Shown: positions 12,861 to 29,031 of the stretch, piece by piece
Layout of the letters: each line of letters starts with the position of its first letter
Numbering within the stretch: position 1 is the stretch's first letter
Source: Erpobdella octoculata
Taxonomy: Eukaryota > Annelida > Clitellata > Hirudinida > Erpobdellidae
Direction of reading: 5' to 3'
DNA: 64,000 bases
Assembly: GCA_963978895.1 (NCBI GenBank)
Contig: OZ022238.1
Coordinates: 18,952,871-19,016,870, forward strand
Position numbers and translations under genes: made by a program
The notes under the pieces: generated by a model
The model's database searches: none
Seen by the model: only the letters and a program-made list of their open reading frames with translations
What the model was told of the DNA's origin: nothing

Positions 12861-13080
12861 CTAGCGGGATTACCCGGCCCCGCGTTGTTTCTAGAGGTTT
12901 TTCAATCGTTTTTATTTTTCTCGCTTTTCTCTCTTTCGCTACTGTTTCCACCCCCACTTGCTATCCCGCTCCCGTTTGTTAGCCCGTTTGTTCTCCCGCT
13001 CCATTTCTTTCTTCATCTCCCTCTTAACTTTTTTGCCCATAAAACGTAAAATGGATCTGGTAAAGTTGCTTGAAACCTTT
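12861..13080 (-). mobile_element. Helitron 3' end (in duplication unit 1)
   Basis: Read on the minus strand, the purine-rich gagcgggagN array ends in a GC hairpin (variant with an inserted gcggggccggg) and CTAG at 12864-12861, preceded by aatccCG. The region up to about 13080 (cgtaaaatggatctgg side) matches the family found at 33930-34182. Confidence 0.75.
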
Positions 13081-13401
13081 TTTAAACTTTGTTACGTAAA
13101 CTAAATTTAAATTTAATTGCACAATAACCTTTGATTTTAGTACTTTTGGCCTAGGAAACTTGGAGGTTTTCTGTTTTTATATTGATTTGAAATTAATGGA
13201 TAGATGCTATACTGAATTATAACTTGATCTTGGTTTTTAAACTGAACTGAACTCAACACAGTATTTCAACTTTTTTCAACCGTTATTTCATTACCATATG
13301 AAATTTTTAACAATTTTTAGTCTTAGTTAAGCAGAATTGATTGCGCGGGTAAGCAGCGGCGAATCCAGGGGAAGCCCAGAGAGCCCGGGCCCCCTTAGAA
13401 G

Positions 13402-13751
13402 TATGTATGTATGTATGCATGCATGTATGTATGTATGTATGTATGTATGTATGTATGTATGTATGTATGTATGTATGTATGTATGTATGTATGTATGTAT
13501 GTATGTATGTATGTATGTATGTATGTATGTTTGTATGTATGTATGTATGTATGTATGTATGTATGTATGTATGTATGTATGTATGTATGTATGTATGTAT
13601 GTATGTATGTATGTATGTATGTATGTATGTATGTATGTATGTATGTATGTATGTATGTATGTATGTATGTATGTATGTATGTATGTATGTATGTATGTAT
13701 GTATGTATGTATGTATGTATGTATGTATGTATGTATGTATGTATGTATGTA

Positions 13752-13784
<33 letters not shown>

Positions 13785-13798
13785 ATGTATGTATGTAT
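13402..13798. repeat. (ATGT)n microsatellite, about 400 bp
   Basis: A near-pure tetranucleotide array with one ttgt variant near 13530 and a (GT)n patch near 13753. The array follows a cagcggcgaatccagg motif that resembles a hAT-type terminus. Long open frames in it are repeat translation only. Confidence 0.95.
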
Positions 13799-14457
13799 TA
13801 GGGAGTAACCGATTTCGACTTTTTGCCGATTTCTGATTTTCCGATTTCTGGTACCAAAGTTTGCCGATGTCGTTCTGGAAACACGTACAGATGTGAGCAA
13901 TCATTTTCAGCAATAAAACTCATAAAGAAGAGAAATCGATCTCGCCTCACTAAATTCAAATTTGAATGGGTTGATGATACTTGCTACAACAAACCTGCAA
14001 CTAGACATTGATAAACTGGCTTCCAATCTGTAGTTACATAAACACCATTCTAGTTGGTTGTACTCTTTTAGTTTGAAAATTACGTTTCCCTTTTTCAACG
14101 TGCGTGTGGCCCGCCCCGATACTTGACAAATTAGATTTGGCCCTCGTTGGAAAATGTTTGGGAACGACTGGTTTAGAAGATAGATACTGTACATATTTTA
14201 TAACAAGTTTTTAGCTTATAAGAAATTCTGAAGTGTCACAATATGTCATTTTGCAAATAACAAGAATTAGAAAACAGTAAATCAGATTTTTGCTTTGTTT
14301 TTGCTGTTATTTATCAAAAAAGCAGGTACACAAACAGAAATTGCAACCTAAATAAAAGTTTGTAAAAAAATCACGAAAGCAGAATTGATACCTATTGATA
14401 GTTTTATGGTATTGACTGGATGACTGATAAATTGACGATCAATATATATATAATTAA

Positions 14458-14680
14458 CTAGCGGGATTACCCGGCCCCGCGTTGTTTCTAGAGGTTTTTC
14501 AATCGTTTTTATTTTTCTCGCTTTTCTCTCTTTCGCTACTGTTTCCACCCCCACTTGCTATCCCGCTCCCGTTTGTTAGCCCGTTTGTTCTCCCGCTCCA
14601 TTTCTTTCTTCATCTCCCTCTTAACTTTTTTGCCCATAAAACGTAAAATGGATCTGGTAAAGTTGCTTGAAACCTTTTTT
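14458..14680 (-). mobile_element. Helitron 3' end (in duplication unit 2)
   Basis: Identical copy of the end at 12861, carried by the tandem duplication. CTAG on the minus strand is at 14461-14458. Confidence 0.75.
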
Positions 14681-14998
14681 AAACTTTGTTACGTAAACTA
14701 AATTTAAATTTAATTGCACAATAACCTTTGATTTTAGTACTTTTGGCCTAGGAAACTTGGAGGTTTTCTGTTTTTATATTGATTTGAAATTAATGGATAG
14801 ATGCTATACTGAATTATAACTTGATCTTGGTTTTTAAACTGAACTGAACTCAACACAGTATTTCAACTTTTTTCAACCGTTATTTCATTACCATATGAAA
14901 TTTTTAACAATTTTTAGTCTTAGTTAAGCAGAATTGATTGCGCGGGTAAGCAGCGGCGAATCCAGGGGAAGCCCAGAGAGCCCGGGCCCCCTTAGAAG

Positions 14999-15352
14999 TA
15001 TGTATGTATGTATGCATGCATGTATGTATGTATGTATGTATGTATGTATGTATGTATGTATGTATGTATGTATGTATGTATGTATGTATGTATGTATGTA
15101 TGTATGTATGTATGTATGTATGTATGTATGTTTGTATGTATGTATGTATGTATGTATGTATGTATGTATGTATGTATGTATGTATGTATGTATGTATGTA
15201 TGTATGTATGTATGTATGTATGTATGTATGTATGTATGTATGTATGTATGTATGTATGTATGTATGTATGTATGTATGTATGTATGTATGTATGTATGTA
15301 TGTATGTATGTATGTATGTATGTATGTATGTATGTATGTATGTATGTATGTA

Positions 15353-15385
<33 letters not shown>

Positions 15386-15400
15386 ATGTATGTATGTATT
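14999..15400. repeat. (ATGT)n microsatellite, second copy
   Basis: Duplicate of the array at 13402, with the same ttgt and (GT)n variants and one additional repeat unit. Confidence 0.95.
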
Positions 15401-16080
15401 AGGGAGTAACCGATTTCGACTTTTTGCCGATTTCTGATTTTCCGATTTCTGGTACCAAAGTTTGCCGATGTCGTTCTGGAAACACGTACAGATGTGAGCA
15501 ATCATTTTCAGCAATAAAACTCATAAAGAAGAGAAATCGATCTCGCCTCACTAAATTCAAATTTGAATGGGTTGATGATACTTGCTACAACAAACCTGCA
15601 ACTAGACATTGATAAACTGGCTTCCAATCTGTAGTTACATAAACACCATTCTAGTTGGTTGTACTCTTTTAGTTTGAAAATTACGTTTCCCTTTTTCAAC
15701 GTGCGTGTGGCCCGCCCCGATACTTGACAAATTAGATTTGGCCCTCGTTGGAAAATGTTTGGGAACGACTGGTTTAGAAGATAGATACTGTACATATTTT
15801 ATAACAAGTTTTTAGCTTATAAGAAATTCTGAAGTGTCACAATATGTCATTTTGCAAATAACAAGAATTAGAAAACAGTAAATCAGATTTTTGCTTTGTT
15901 TTTGCTGTTATTTATCAAAAAAGCAGGTACACATAACGCTCAGAGAATTAATTAATTAATTAATTAACAATTAAATAATCTATTAGTTATAAGCAAAAAA
16001 TAACATTTTTAATGTTTCTAAACTGAACATTCAAAGATTGAGCAAATATAAGTCAGTTTATGCTTTATCAAAATATTTTT

Positions 16081-17457
16081 TCATTTTTTTTCTTCCTCAC
16101 TTTCCTTGGATTTGGACACTCCACAAACTTTGTCAAAAATTGAGCCCTTTCTAATGCAGTTTATTCCTGGACAGCACTGCGAATCTCTGTAACACGGCTG
16201 ACCCTGTTTCACACACTCCACGCATGTACCTTTCTGCAAAAAGTAAATAGGCAAAAAAATTGAGTGAAAACAGTTGTTTTGATGAATTTGAAAAAAGCTC
16301 AACATCTACAATTAAGATCTTCAGTAGAGATCATTACAAGATAAATTCTGATCTCAATTTGTATGTTTCTCATACTTTTATAAAGCAGGCTTAATAGTAA
16401 TTGTTATTATTACTAACAATTGTTCCAGAACATTTGTAATCTCCACAGCAAGGTCTAATTAAGGGTCTGCAAGTATTGCCAAAGTCAACGCAAAATCCTT
16501 TTGTTTCTGAATTTTCCAAGGTCTTCTTTGATTTTGACAACCTGCGTCTGGTTACAATGTAGAAAGTGATTTAAAATAACACAAGTAATAAAAATGATAA
16601 AAATAATAACAGCAATAATAATAGTTATTATTATTTTATTATCGTTATCATTATTTAATTAAAAATAATAATATTAGCGATTCTCTGTGGTGCCACATGA
16701 GTGAACTGAAACTGGCGCTACTGTGCCTTGACTCAAAAGCGGTGGCTTAATACACATAGTTTTTACAATTCTTTAGATAACAAACAACATAGAGTTGTAT
16801 TAAATGTGTGGGCGCAACTATTGAAATTAAATTGATGTTATTATTGTTCGATATTTATTCAAAACGTTCTAAAAATGAGAAACCGCTTAATTTAAATGTG
16901 CTGAGTTATTAGGTTATTAATAAGTATAATTAAAAACTAATCAGGCCTCTGTTGATATTTCAAAGCCCTCGCCGTTATGCGTCAAATGAAACCGCCCAAT
17001 GGTGTAAGGTTTTTTTTTTCATTATAGTTTATAGTCTTTTACAAGGTGTAAGGTTAAAAATTTATTTTGTTATATAACTTATTATGCATAGTTATGGATG
17101 TCTAGGTTTGTTGTTCGACGGAAAAATCTATTTATATTTTACTAACATTATTAATTAATCGAAATTAATTTTGTTAAACTATTTTAACTGATGAACTAGG
17201 TCTTTATTAGTAGCAAAATTCTACTTACTCGATTAGAGCCTTCAGTAAGTTATCGTATAAATCTTCATCTTCTGCTTTAAAAATAAATTAACACCATTTG
17301 TGAAAAAAGTTTATACGGAAATTGAAAAAATCCATGTCTAAATCTTATATGTAAATGGTTAGCAATAAAATTGTATTGATAAATTCATACCTGTTCTGGC
17401 CACAGTTACCAAGCAAATTAACATACAAGCGACTACGGATAACTTGGCAAAATTCAT
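16081..17457 (-). CDS. peptide gene 2: secreted double cysteine-knot-like protein (131 aa, 4 exons)
   Basis: Exons (minus): 17457-17391, 17274-17229, 16547-16418, 16233-16081. Junctions are GT-AG with phases 1, 2 and 0, as in its neighbours. Exon 1 is a signal peptide (MNFAKLSVV..., ending VARTA across the junction). Exon 2 is the acidic element EDEDLYDNLLKALIE. Exon 3 carries a basic spacer and Cys 1-5 of knot one (C-x6-C-x6-CC-x4-C). Exon 4 closes it and encodes knot two, C-x6-C-x5-CC-x4-C-x10-C, then a Lys/Glu-rich tail ending KSKESEEEKK. This is the cleanest double-ICK pattern of the three. The role is unknown; it is presumably processed after the acidic segment. Donor of exon 3 (gttagt) is less canonical. 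Confidence 0.82.
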
Positions 17458-17518
17458 TTTTTTAAGTAAATTGTTGCACTTTATTTTATTTGTAAATATT
17501 TCTTATGACCGTGTAAAA

Positions 17519-17526
17519 GTTTTATA
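17519..17526 (-). promoter_or_regulatory. TATA box of peptide gene 2
   Basis: The minus strand reads gTATAAAAC, 62 bp upstream of the ATG at 17457, giving a short 5' UTR. Confidence 0.55.
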
Positions 17527-18606
17527 CAGCTTTTAAACGACCAGCTGTTATAAGGTTCATAAGTATGTATGTCATAAGGTACCAGCCCATTCTTGCTTCG
17601 TTGGCTATTGTCTAGCTTGATCACTTGCAAAGATATGAGCTATGGGAATGTCTAGTAAAATGCAGTGCTGAGAAGTAAAGAATAATTATTACATCTTTTA
17701 GACACCTGTAAAAGTAAAAAAAAATATGACAAAGTAAATCTTAATTGAAATTAACTCTACAGAGTTGTTCAGTAACAAAAAATGGGACGAGTTATTTTTT
17801 TGCTTTAGTACAGTTAAAGTACTTTCAACTTGTAACAAATTAAATTTTTGGAAACCCTTTTACTTCGTCGTTTGTTTGTTATATAACTTTACAAAGTAAT
17901 GTTAACAAAAGTTAAAATTAATAAAAGTGCATTAAGTTTAAATCTAGTATGCAGTCTATATAATATACAGCTGTAAATAAGCGACACGCCTAAACAATAT
18001 TAAAGTCTTGCACAAAGGCCAAATTGTAGCAGCTATTGGTAACTAATTTAAACTAAATGGTTAAGTTGTAAGCTTGTAAGTGCATGCTTGAACACTTGAG
18101 TTGTGAACTGAATCTGCACTGGCAGAGTTTTCTAAGCAGTTTTACAAACGACAGCAAAAAAGGGGTTCTCACGTTGGTCATGCCCTATAGAGCTAATTTG
18201 ATATGTCATTTGTGTATTTATTTTAGCTGCTAAAAACATATTCTCCAATGAAGTAAATTTTAATCTCAAACTTTGCCAGGATACAAAAAAATGACAAGAG
18301 TCTTTGTTTTATAACAAAGAGACTCTAGCACAATTTTGACTATTGCATTAAAAACCTTAGCTTTCCTTTTTTTTTATAAATTTATAAATGCTAACAATTT
18401 AAAAATAAGTTAGTCAGTTTTACAATTAAAATTTTACAATTGAAAAGAAATCTTATTTTGCAAAAATACGTATTCTCTACGTCGTTTAGTTTTCGAGTTA
18501 ATTTTTCTCATCAGCCAGCCTATCAAAATGTTTTATTAAGCTGCCTTTTTAGAAGCAAGTTTCCAAAAATGCGTTAAAACACAGAAATCGCCTTTTATAT
18601 AATAGA
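17527..18606. other. no gene seen
   Basis: AT-rich sequence upstream of peptide gene 2. Open frames are short, and no mobile element terminus is recognised. Confidence 0.4.
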
Positions 18607-18940
18607 CTAGTAGGGTTACTTGGCGTTTAACGGTGTTTGTAGAAGTTTTTCTCAAGTGTTCACCTCCTCTCGCTTTTTTATTTCGTTTTTTTCTTTTTTT
18701 CGTTTCTCTTTTTCTTTTCTCTTATTCTCTTTTAAAATTTTGTTTTGTTTTTTTCTTCTTCATTCTCCATTTTTCTTTCCCTCTCCCTCTACTTTCCCCT
18801 TCCACTCTTTTTCTCTTTCACTTTCCCTCACATTTTCTCTCCTCTCTCTTCTTTTTCCCTTTTCTCCTTTCTCTTTTGTTCTCTCATTTTTTTCTTTTTC
18901 TCCCTTTCTTTTTCTTCCCTTCCTCTTTTTAATATCTTAG
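18607..18940 (-). mobile_element. degenerate Helitron 3' end
   Basis: On the minus strand a purine-rich tract (pyrimidine-rich on plus, 18660-18935) leads to a worn version of the family tail and a CTAG at 18610-18607. The usual cccgggcaacgccggg has decayed to a hairpin-poor form. The order tract, aaaaacttct, decayed hairpin, CTAG is the same as in the fresh copies. This is an old insertion. Confidence 0.5.
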
Positions 18941-19984
18941 GGTGATTTTTGGCCTGCAGGACTTTAGTGGATGTAACCAGCGCTATGCTAAATATCACCA
19001 GTGCATTATTTATTTATTTGCTAAACTATTTATTGAAAACTCTTCGCCGAAATTATAAAAACCAAAACAAAGAAAATATATAAAAAAATTGTATAAATGT
19101 ATTTTATAAAAATTTGTAATATTATTATAAATTTGCGAATATTATTAAAAATTTGTAAATATTATTAAAAAATGTAAATATTATTTAAAGTTTGTAAATA
19201 TTATAAAAAGTTTGTAAATTTTATTTAAAGTTTGTAAATATTATAACAAATTTGCAAATTATCCAGTAAAGGGGCTATGGTGTGAGTGTCCCCCCCCCAA
19301 AAAAAAGCATTAGTGTGGCTTTTTGTGTGACAGGTTACATGACTATTGCTTGGCTGTAGTTTCGCTGCAGTTAAATTTCATCAAAAAACAATGATGAACA
19401 TAAAAGAACATCACATGGCTCAAACGAAAACGTTGAACAAACAAGGTACAATCATAAAAGTTTTTTCACTTGTGGAAGAATGCTGCGAACATTGAAATTT
19501 GAAGAAAAAACTAAATTTTTGCTGAAGAAATAGTAACAGTTCAAGAAAGTCATCAATTACAATAAAGAAAATACATATGCGTTGCTAAAAGGTAGATTTC
19601 AATAAAAACGACCTAACATTAATAGCAATGATTTATTCAGCGACCAGGCTAAGCTTGTCTGTTTTCTCTTCTGTATTCTCTGGCTGAAATATGATCTCAG
19701 AGACACAATACGACAAGTTTATGATATTGCTAATAATTTGAATACAAAAGTTACTACGCAAATAGCTATCGAACAATTTTTCTTGGAGAAAAAGTAACCT
19801 ATAAAATGATATCAATACTTTTAAAAAGTATTCGTATAAAACAAACACAATAATAATATTTGTGTACTTATGAAACATAGAACAAACGTAATTTAAGTAT
19901 TTTCTCCTGTTTGAACGGAGTGCTGTCGCAAAATGTTGTATTGATAAAGAGGCAAATAAAAGCATTAAAAAAATTATTTTGTAT
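18941..19984. other. no gene seen
   Basis: AT-rich. A short imperfect tandem motif, aaatttgtaaatattatt, repeats several times at about 19090-19265. The minus open frame at 19633-19965 has no domain I recognise. Confidence 0.4.
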
Positions 19985-20230
19985 CTTTACTTGTTGAGAT
20001 ATTATTTGAAATGTATTTGGTATTGAATTGGTTTTAAAAAGTCCGAAGTTTGTAAATATCTGCCAAATTTCAAAACTATTGATGGTTGAAAGGTGAATTT
20101 AGTAAAGATAAAGCACAAACAGTGTGAAGTTGCAATTTCATAAAAATTCAATTTCAAATATTTTGTTAAAACTTTTAAGGGAGAGACATGAGCGCCTAGG
20201 GCCCCCTAGATCCGCCGCTAAGTTGTCTTA
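19985..20230 (+). repeat. dispersed repeat copy A
   Basis: Shares ttatttgaaatgtattt, atttgccaaat-like and gaaaggtgaattta blocks with 25420-25645 in the same orientation. It ends near agatccgccgctaag, the inverse of a cagcggcgaatcc hAT-like terminus also seen at 13347 and 24353. Probably the two are remnants of one hAT-derived family. Confidence 0.45.
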
Positions 20231-20570
20231 AAAACCCTTAGCATTACTACAGTTATTTGATTTTTTCTCGTTCGCGTGGTTTCTTGCAAAAATGATTTCT
20301 CATTGGATATTATTTGCTGTTTGTACGTTTTCTTTTAGTCTTTTTATTTCTTGGTGTTTCTACTCGCTGTTTTCTTTTCTTTTTAAACTTTTTTGTCTGT
20401 TATCTGCTTAGGCAGAATTTTATTGTCAATTTTCAACCAGCTTCCTAATTCGCCAGAGTTAATAGTTTTTTTGGATAAACGAAAATAATCAGAAACAGCA
20501 CATTTTTAATAACTACAAAAAATGGTTTTTGGAAAAACTTCTTATCTACATTAGTCTTGTTTTATTCATT

Positions 20571-20576
20571 CAAACA
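20571..20576 (-). terminator. AATAAA polyadenylation signal, peptide gene 3
   Basis: On the minus strand, AATAAAac lies about 100 bp past the stop codon of peptide gene 3. Confidence 0.5.
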
Positions 20577-20677
20577 CAAAACTTATTGTTAAGTATTAGC
20601 TAACATTTTCAATTACTGTTTTAAATATTCTACTGCGCATTAATTTGTGCATTGGTTCACTGGCTTCTTCAAACATT

Positions 20678-26185
<5,508 letters not shown>

Positions 26186-26489
26186 CATAATCATTATCAT
26201 CACCACATTGTATTACATTCGAATTATTCAGCTAAACAAGCTACCATAGGTTCTTCTGAAATTAAATAGGTCAGTAAATAAGACTCGATACAATTTAGCT
26301 CATACCCAGCAATAAAAAAGGCTGCTAGCACGCTCATATCGACCACGCTTCAATAAACAGAAAGTAAAACTGCAGTTGCATGGGTCTTCATAAAAACTCT
26401 GAGCTATTACTATTATTATTATTTATATTCATTTTATTATTGATATGCTTTTTATTGAGATCGTAGCTGTCGTATCGAAGCAGTTCAAA

Positions 26490-26655
26490 CAGCGTGGCGT
26501 AGCGTGGGTTTCAGTCACCTGGGTCGGGCAGGCAAACTCACCGCCCCACTCAGATGTTCACATTGTCCTAAGCAATCAACTTCCTCTCAATGTTTCCTCC
26601 AAAAAATCGATGACCAGGGCTAGTCTTTTTTGCCGCTCCTTACGCTGCACCACTG
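26490..26655. mobile_element. short hAT-like MITE
   Basis: The left end is cagcgtggcgtagcgtggg and the right end, inverted, is cagtggtgcagcgtaagg, giving imperfect TIRs. The flanks are agttcaaa (26482-26489) and agtttgaa (26656-26663), an 8-bp near-duplication with two differences. Only 166 bp long and non-coding. Confidence 0.45.
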
Positions 26656-26663
26656 AGTTTGAA

Positions 26664-27157
26664 ACTTGTTAATGTTAAATACAATTATTTCAAATACAGA
26701 GATATGTTGCATTTATTTCTATAGGATTGCTGATCTTATCTTGATATTTCATTTATATTTTTTCTTTTTGTTGTAAACAAGTTTAATTTTTCTTTTCATG
26801 CGGTGATTAGGTTAGAAATTCTATCAACACATTCATAAGGTTAGGTCGTCAAAAAATTGACCTTGGGTAGCGATGAAATGTTAATCTTGGATGATGATAA
26901 AATTTTCAAATGATTTAAAGTATTCCGTTGCCACCAGGGAACCAAATATTTAGCACATTTTGCATTTTTTAGCTATTTCTTATTTCTTATTATTATTATT
27001 GTTATTATTATTATAAGAACACTGTAGTTTTAATGGGATTTTAAGAACCGTTAGAGTTTGTTTATAATAAACAAATTGGTATGTTGAAAAAAATAAAAAA
27101 TAAATCTTTGCAAACAATATCGAACAAATCAATTCAATTTTTAAATTTGCATTTTTA
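26664..27157. other. no gene seen
   Basis: AT-rich, with a short (ATT)n patch near 26985-27015. No element termini recognised. Confidence 0.4.
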
Positions 27158-27549
27158 TCTATATATATAAAAATGAATGTTTGTATATATGTATGTATAT
27201 ATATATGTTATTTATGCATTGCTACACCATTCATCCGATCGTAATGAAATTTTCACACAACCTGGAGAGTCAAGGGGAATCAAATATAGGGAAAAAAATT
27301 TGAAATCCGTCACAAAATAAGCGGAGCGGAGCGGGTGAGCGAGCGGGAACTATATATAAAAATGAATGTTTGTATGTATGTATGTATGTATGTATGTATG
27401 TATGTATGTATGTATGTATGTCCTTTATGCATTGTTACACCATTCATCCGATCGTAATGAAATTTTCACACAACCTTGAGAGTCAAGGGGAATCAAATAT
27501 AGAGAAAAAAATTTGAAATCCGTCACAAAATGAGCGGAGCAAGCGGGAG

Positions 27550-27550
<1 letters not shown>
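27158..27550 (+). mobile_element. two tandem Helitron 5' heads
   Basis: Copy 1 starts at TC 27158 (after A) with TCTATATATATAAAAATGAA. Copy 2 follows from about 27351, tatatataaaaatgaatgtt. Both continue through the conserved cattcatccgatcgtaatg and cttgagagtcaagg, ending at gagcggagcg...gagcgggaRc. Copy 2 has an expanded (TATG)n. Tandem heads without 3' ends suggest truncation or serial end bypass. Confidence 0.65.
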
Positions 27551-27597
<47 letters not shown>

Positions 27598-28078
27598 ATT
27601 ATTATTTTTTAGATCCAGATTGGAGTATGCAGTCAGTGTGTGGTCACCATGGAAGAAAAAAGACATAGAAGCCATTGAAAGAGTCCAGAAGAGAGCAACA
27701 AAAATGGTCAAGGCATGCAAGGGATTGAAATATGAAGACAGGTTGAGAATTTTGAAGCTTCCTTGTTTAAAGTACAGAAGACTGAGAGGGGACCTGATCA
27801 TGCTCTACAATTTTATTCAAGACAAAGAAGGACGTTTGTGTTTTCCTAATATAAAGATATCAGAAGAAAGAAGAACAAGAGGTCACAAGTTCAAACTGGA
27901 AACACAAAGATTCAACGGCAACTGCAGAAAATATTTCTTCCTGACCAGATCGACTGCAATTTGGAACAACCTCCCTTCGAAAATCATAGAAGCCGAACAA
28001 GTTAATGAATTTAAAAGATTAATCGACTGTCATTTCGAAATAAGCGACATTGTGTACAACTATAAAAAGGATTTTTAA
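27551..28078 (+). pseudogene. 5'-truncated CR1-like RT C-terminal fragment
   Basis: After (TA)n and (TTA)n (27551-27606), an open frame runs 27609-28078 ending in TAA. It encodes RSRLEYAVSVWSPWKKKDI, IERVQKRATKMVKACKGLKY, RRLRGDLIMLYNFIQ and IWNNLPSKIIEAEQVNEFKR. This is the C-terminal region that follows the RT domain in CR1-group elements. The RT core is absent, consistent with normal 5' truncation. The frame has no internal stop, so the insertion is fairly young. Confidence 0.8.
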
Positions 28079-28205
28079 TAATAATTACATACATTTATTT
28101 ATAGAACATATATATGAACAATATTTTATATAATTCTAGATATGGGCATAGAGACATATAGTTTGCGCCCATCATTTCCTTTATGTTTATGTTTATGTGT
28201 TTATG

Positions 28206-28206
<1 letters not shown>

Positions 28207-28258
<52 letters not shown>

Positions 28259-28282
28259 CACAAAAGGGCGCTTGAAATCCAA

Positions 28283-28357
<75 letters not shown>
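28207..28357. repeat. two (TA)n microsatellites
   Basis: Pure (TA)n tracts at about 28207-28255 and 28288-28357 are separated by acaaaagggcgcttgaaatcc. The second abuts a Helitron end. Confidence 0.9.
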
Positions 28358-28361
<4 letters not shown>

Positions 28362-28560
28362 CTAGCGGGGTTACCCGGCGTTGCTCGGGGGTTTTTAGAG
28401 TTTTTTTTATCCTTTTTCTCTAGCTCCTGTTTAATTCCCCGTTTTCTCTCCCGCTCCCGGTCGCTTTTGCGTTCCCGCCTGCTCTCCCACTCCCGGTCGC
28501 TTTCCCGCTCCCGGTCACTTTCCCGATTCCGGTCGCTTTCACGCTCCATCTATCTCCTAA
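28362..28560 (-). mobile_element. Helitron 3' end
   Basis: CTAG at 28365-28362 (minus), a hairpin around acccggcgttgctcggg (plus-strand reading), and then the inverse complement of the gagcgggaNagcgaccgg array, up to about 28550. Confidence 0.8.
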
Positions 28561-28639
28561 TAATTTGTAATAACGCTCAATCGGTCACATTATGCAAGAA
28601 TGGGAAGCAAGTCATGGACTTCTTAATATTAAGAAGTCC

Positions 28640-28801
28640 CTTAACAACAAGGATATCTTGATATAACAACTGGATCCACAACCTACTCTAGTAGGCCTAA
28701 ACAATTTAGCCAATTACGTCATAGTTACATCAAGATTTTTAGTAGTATTATATAACTACTGATGCTTTTGTAGTTTGTTACATCAATTTATTTATAACTA
28801 G
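28640..28801 (-). mobile_element. Helitron 3' end of another family
   Basis: ctagcggacccggcgaac (plus reading from 28798) is a different terminal family, with CTAG on the minus strand at 28801-28798. The sequence at 28640-28790 is the dispersed repeat also seen near 720-900 and, inverted, at 33700-33780. Confidence 0.5.
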
Positions 28802-28864
28802 CGGACCCGGCGAACTTCGTTTCACCTTAAAGAGTGTATTTTTTTAGCAATAAAGAACAATAAT

Positions 28865-28869
<5 letters not shown>

Positions 28870-28932
<63 letters not shown>

Positions 28933-29031
28933 TATATATAAATGAATGTTTGTATGTTAATGGCCTTTATGCATTGCTACACCATTCATCCGATCGTAAT
29001 GAAATTTTCACACAACCTTGAGAGTCAAGAG
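28870..29031 (+). mobile_element. Helitron head, left part (split by hAT)
   Basis: A (TA)n tract (28870-28927) leads into the conserved head aaatgaatgtttgtatg...ccgatcgtaatgaaat...cttgagagtcaagag. It is interrupted at 29031 and resumes at 30464 with aggaatcaaatata and the gagcggagcg block. The uninterrupted copies at 27480 and 48390 show the empty-site sequence. Confidence 0.75.

Larger units (their letters stand above)
12731..14327. repeat. tandem duplication, unit 1 (1597 bp)
   Basis: The unit begins acacaaacagaaattgc and is followed immediately by a second, apparently identical unit starting at 14328. Offsets of shared landmarks are 1597 bp before the (ATGT)n array and 1601 bp after it. 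The only difference I find is therefore one tetranucleotide. Each unit contains a minus-strand Helitron end and the (ATGT)n array. It lies between peptide genes 1 and 2. Confidence 0.9.
14328..15933. repeat. tandem duplication, unit 2 (about 1606 bp)
   Basis: This is the second copy of the unit at 12731, ending at the shared ggtacaca. It carries one extra 4-bp repeat in its (ATGT)n tract. Such near-identity means either a very recent duplication or an assembly artefact at a hard-to-span microsatellite. Confidence 0.9.

Noticed and set aside
13307..13913. Long open frames of YIHT or MYVC repeats
   Set aside because: They are translations of the (ATGT)n microsatellite in each frame; no codon bias or start context.
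18620..18940. Phe/Ser-rich frames on the plus strand resembling membrane proteins
   Set aside because: Pyrimidine-rich antisense of a decayed Helitron tail array.
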